A stretch of DNA of 6,682 nucleotides from Pseudomonadota bacterium (GTDB lineage: Bacteria; Pseudomonadota; Alphaproteobacteria; Rhizobiales; Rhizobiaceae): positions 1-6,682 of the forward strand of contig JAEZHO010000410.1 of the NCBI GenBank assembly GCA_023416545.1, read 5' to 3'. Position 1 is the first letter of the stretch, and each line of letters starts with the position of its first letter. The translations under genes and the position numbers were made by a program. Under the pieces are notes generated by a model. It was not told the DNA's origin, did no database searches, and saw nothing but the letters and a program-made list of their open reading frames with translations. Of the stretch, positions 5,028 through 6,682 are shown one piece after another.

Positions 5028-5695
5028 ATCCTGCTATCCGGACCCGACGGCGGGACGAGACGCCAGACGGTGGTCCGCTTGACCTCGCTGTCCTCCAGCG
5101 CCCGGGTGACAGGCACCTGGTAGACGGCAAGTTCCTCCAGGTGCTCACGAGGCAGGTAGCTTCGCCCCGGATCGCCGACGAGGACATCGACGCCCCGCTC
5201 AGCCAACCCGGTGAACCACGGCATGAGCGCATCGGCGAAGCTCCGGTCGTAGAAGACGTCGCCGGCGAGAAAAACGTCGACCTGCACGGCCGAGTCGATC
5301 AGGTTGTCGCCGGAGAAGAGGATCTCGACGCCATTCGCGGCCGCATTGAGGGCGACGGCATCGCCGGCCCACGGATCGATATCTGCGGCGAGAACTTCCC
5401 GTGCCCCCGCAAGCGCCGCGGCGATCGCCACCAGTCCGGAACCCGTCGCGAAATCCAGCACACGCCGCCCGCGCACCACTTCCGGGTGATCGAGCACGTA
5501 GCGCGCCAGCCCCTGCCCGCCGGCCCAGGCAAAGGCCCAAAAGGGCGGCGGCAGGCCGATTTCCTTGAGTTCCTCCTCGGTCTTCAGCCAGAGATCATGA
5601 GCCTCGTCGGCCAGTTGCAGGCGAATTTCCGGCACGTGCGGCGGCGCCTGCAACGCGGTGTTGTCGAGGATGAAGCTGCGAGGAGCGGTTTTCAC
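5024..5695 (-). CDS. METTL20/ETFB-lysine-methyltransferase-like class I SAM methyltransferase
   Basis: The product has 223 residues and a seven-beta-strand SAM methyltransferase fold. PPFWAFAW (50-57) precedes motif I, VLDFATGSG (79-87); the acidic D105-I-D107 of AADIDPWAG follows strand 2. LAGDVFYD (143-150) is the post-II motif, GDPGR is at 174-178 and TTVWRL at 208-213. This set, above all GDxFYD and GDPGR, matches human METTL20 (ETFBKMT), which methylates lysines of the electron-transfer flavoprotein beta subunit. As I recall, an Agrobacterium orthologue methylates ETF-beta and ribosomal protein L7/L12. Automatic annotation may call it a nicotinamide N-methyltransferase-like protein. The start is GTG at 5695, 7 nt after the EVE gene's stop, with GGAG about 10 nt upstream; no in-frame ATG lies nearby. 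It is last in the gpsA-yciI-EVE operon. Family assignment is strong; the substrate is inferred. Confidence 0.88.
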   Translation of the reverse strand: MKTAPRSFILDNTALQAPPHVPEIRLQLADEAHDLWLKTEEELKEIGLPPPFWAFAWAGGQGLARYVLDHPEVVRGRRVLDFATGSGLVAIAAALAGAREVLAADIDPWAGDAVALNAAANGVEILFSGDNLIDSAVQVDVFLAGDVFYDRSFADALMPWFTGLAERGVDVLVGDPGRSYLPREHLEELAVYQVPVTRALEDSEVKRTTVWRLVPPSGPDSRI

Positions 5696-5702
5696 ACCTG
5701 AA

Positions 5703-6143
5703 TCACTCCGGCGAACGGGGAGGATTGTCCACGCCGCCGAGCCGGCAGATCTCGAGATACTCTTCCTCCGTGACCGGCTGCACCGACAGCCGCATCGACG
5801 TCACCAGCGACATGGTCTCGAACTTCGGGTTCGCTTTGATGTCCTTCAGCGTCACCGGCTTCGGCACGTCGCAGACGGCGCGGATATCGACGCAGTCCCA
5901 TCGTGCGTCGTCACCGGCCGTCGAATCCGGATGGCTGAGGGCGCAGACCTCGACGATCCCGACGATCTCCAGCCCCTCGTTGGAGTGGTAGAAGAAGCCC
6001 TTGTCGCCGAGCTTCATCGCCCGCATGTTGTTTCGCGCCTGGTAGTTGCGAACCCCCGTCCACTCCTCGCCGGCCTCGCCCTTGGCCTTCTGCATCTCCC
6101 AGGACCAGACATTCGGCTCGGACTTGAAAAGCCAGTACGCCAT
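5703..6143 (-). CDS. EVE domain-containing protein (THYN1/DUF55 family)
   Basis: The product has 146 residues, the normal size for a stand-alone EVE protein, and is a single domain. The opening MAYWLFKSEP, the EWTGVRNYQARNNMRAMKLGDKGFFYHS block (27-54) and VGIVEV (61-66) are the family hallmarks. EVE domains belong to the PUA/ASCH/YTH-like superfamily; human THYN1 and relatives are linked to recognition of modified bases such as 5-methyl- or 5-hydroxymethylcytosine. The role of the small bacterial proteins is not settled. It starts 4 nt after the yciI stop, with GGAGG inside the end of yciI about 9 nt before the ATG, so translation is probably coupled. The methyltransferase gene follows after 7 nt. 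Identity of the domain is confident; ligand and function are not known. Confidence 0.93.
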   Translation of the reverse strand: MAYWLFKSEPNVWSWEMQKAKGEAGEEWTGVRNYQARNNMRAMKLGDKGFFYHSNEGLEIVGIVEVCALSHPDSTAGDDARWDCVDIRAVCDVPKPVTLKDIKANPKFETMSLVTSMRLSVQPVTEEEYLEICRLGGVDNPPRSPE

Positions 6144-6147
6144 CGCC

Positions 6148-6441
6148 TCAGGCCTCCGGCTTGTTGAAGACCCAGTTATAGGGCTTCACCTCGACCTTCT
6201 CGAAAAGGCCGGCCTGGTAATAGGGGTCCGCCTCGGCAAGCGCTCGCGCGGCCGCGATGTCTTCGGCTTCGACGATCACCAGGCTTCCGTTCGGCTTGCC
6301 GTCGTCGTCGAGGAATGGGCCGGCCATCTTGAGGATGCCGTCGGCGTTCAGCGTGTTCAGGTGCTCCAGATGCGCGGGACGCGTGTCCATCCGCACATTG
6401 AGGTGGCCGGGCTTGTCCGTGCAGAGGAAGGCGAAAAGCAT
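6148..6441 (-). CDS. YciI family protein
   Basis: The product has 97 residues, the standard size for the YciI family of dimeric alpha+beta barrel proteins related to ferredoxin-like and muconolactone-isomerase folds. Typical marks are MLFAFLCTDKPG at the start, R21-x-x-H24 followed by HL, AGPFLDDDG (40-48), NGSLVIVEAED (51-61), and ADPYYQAGLFEKVEVKPYNWV (71-91). H24 and D34 are candidates for the conserved His-Asp pair proposed as the active site in this family. Its physiological reaction is unknown in general. It lies 19 nt after gpsA, with GGAGAG 8 nt before the ATG, and 4 nt before the EVE gene, so it is internal to the operon. Confidence 0.92.
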   Translation of the reverse strand: MLFAFLCTDKPGHLNVRMDTRPAHLEHLNTLNADGILKMAGPFLDDDGKPNGSLVIVEAEDIAAARALAEADPYYQAGLFEKVEVKPYNWVFNKPEA

Positions 6442-6460
6442 CGGAAATTCTCTCCGTTGG

Positions 6461-6682
6461 TCATTCGGTTGTGATTGGACGCGTCATCAGCCGCTCCACT
6501 GCCTCGGGGATGGCAAGTTCCCCGGCGATGATGTCGGCAACGGCATTGGTGATCGGCAGGTCGACGCCGCGGCTCCTGCCGAGCTCGGCGGCGACGGCGG
6601 CCGCGAATGCGCCCTCTACCAGATCACCGCTCCCGCCATTATGCGTCTGCTGGCCGAGCATGATGCCATAGCGAAGGTTGCG
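6461..6682 (-). CDS. gpsA: Glycerol-3-phosphate dehydrogenase [NAD(P)+], C-terminal fragment
   Basis: The last 73 residues of the protein are in the window; the rest lies beyond the right edge. The fragment begins RNLRYG, followed by LVEGAFAAAVAAELGRSRGVDLPITNAVADIIAGELAIPEAVERLMTRPITTE. This matches the end of GpsA, where RNxxxG, the EG-x(5-8)-EL helix, the GV-x-LPI/MPI segment and a C-terminal LM/LLxRP motif recur. GpsA reduces dihydroxyacetone phosphate to sn-glycerol-3-phosphate for phospholipid synthesis in the cytoplasm. It is the most upstream visible gene of the gpsA-yciI-EVE-methyltransferase operon; its promoter is outside the window. Confidence 0.92.
   Translation of the reverse strand, partial: RNLRYGIMLGQQTHNGGSGDLVEGAFAAAVAAELGRSRGVDLPITNAVADIIAGELAIPEAVERLMTRPITTE

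Noticed and set aside
4757..5701. 314-codon plus-strand open frame
   Set aside because: It overlaps the secreted-protein gene in another frame and then runs antisense to the methyltransferase. It has no ribosome-binding site or recognisable motif.
5658..6167. 169-codon plus-strand open frame antisense to the EVE gene
   Set aside because: It is the complement of a well-supported EVE-domain gene, with low-complexity Arg/Leu/His-rich translation.
1..6682. tRNA, rRNA, CRISPR array, insertion sequence or phage attachment site
   Set aside because: No cloverleaf, spaced repeat array, transposase-like ORF or terminal inverted repeats were seen; coding sequence fills nearly the whole window.

Overview
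The window is a compact, GC-rich chromosomal segment. Its gene content and protein sequences point to an alphaproteobacterium of the order Hyphomicrobiales (Rhizobiales), most likely Rhizobiaceae. The main pointers are the sdhC-sdhD-sdhA-sdhB order, an Omp19-type protease-inhibitor lipoprotein next to a ZapE/AFG1 ATPase, a gpsA-yciI-EVE-methyltransferase run, and a perfect CtrA-type box. The species cannot be told from the sequence. All but one of the genes lie on the minus strand, so each operon reads from high to low coordinates.

Right-hand operon (6682 down to 5024): the C-terminal end of gpsA (cut by the window edge), a YciI-family protein, an EVE-domain protein and a METTL20/ETFB-lysine-methyltransferase-like protein. 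The gaps are only 19, 4 and 7 nt, so they are almost certainly one transcript, probably with translational coupling. The last gene meets a plus-strand gene tail to tail, and one CTAG at 5024-5027 supplies both stop codons.

The single plus-strand gene (4674-5027) encodes a small, basic, secreted protein that I do not recognise. It is divergent from the sdh operon. The 280-nt intergenic region between them (4391-4670) is the most information-rich non-coding part of the window. It holds a perfect TTAA-N7-TTAA CtrA-type box next to the small gene, an AT-rich near-palindrome, a small hairpin, and three related TGCAATGC-type elements in the sdhC leader that could form two mutually exclusive hairpins.

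The sdhCDAB operon (4390 down to 947) encodes a complete succinate dehydrogenase (respiratory complex II): two membrane anchor subunits, the flavoprotein and the iron-sulfur subunit, with all expected cofactor ligands visible. Gaps are minimal: sdhC-sdhD 11 nt, sdhD-sdhA 7 nt, sdhA-sdhB 18 nt.

Left end (776 down to 1): after a 167-nt gap carrying a good sigma-70-like promoter come an Omp19/Inh-type lipoprotein and, 27 nt further on, the N-terminus of a ZapE/AFG1 ATPase cut by the window edge.

Overall this is mostly core metabolism (TCA cycle/respiration, glycerophospholipid precursor synthesis) plus envelope and protein-modification genes. I see no mobile element, CRISPR array, tRNA or rRNA. 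The points most worth a second look are the regulatory region at 4391-4670, the uncharacterised secreted protein under a CtrA-type box, and the EVE plus METTL20-like pair beside complex II.
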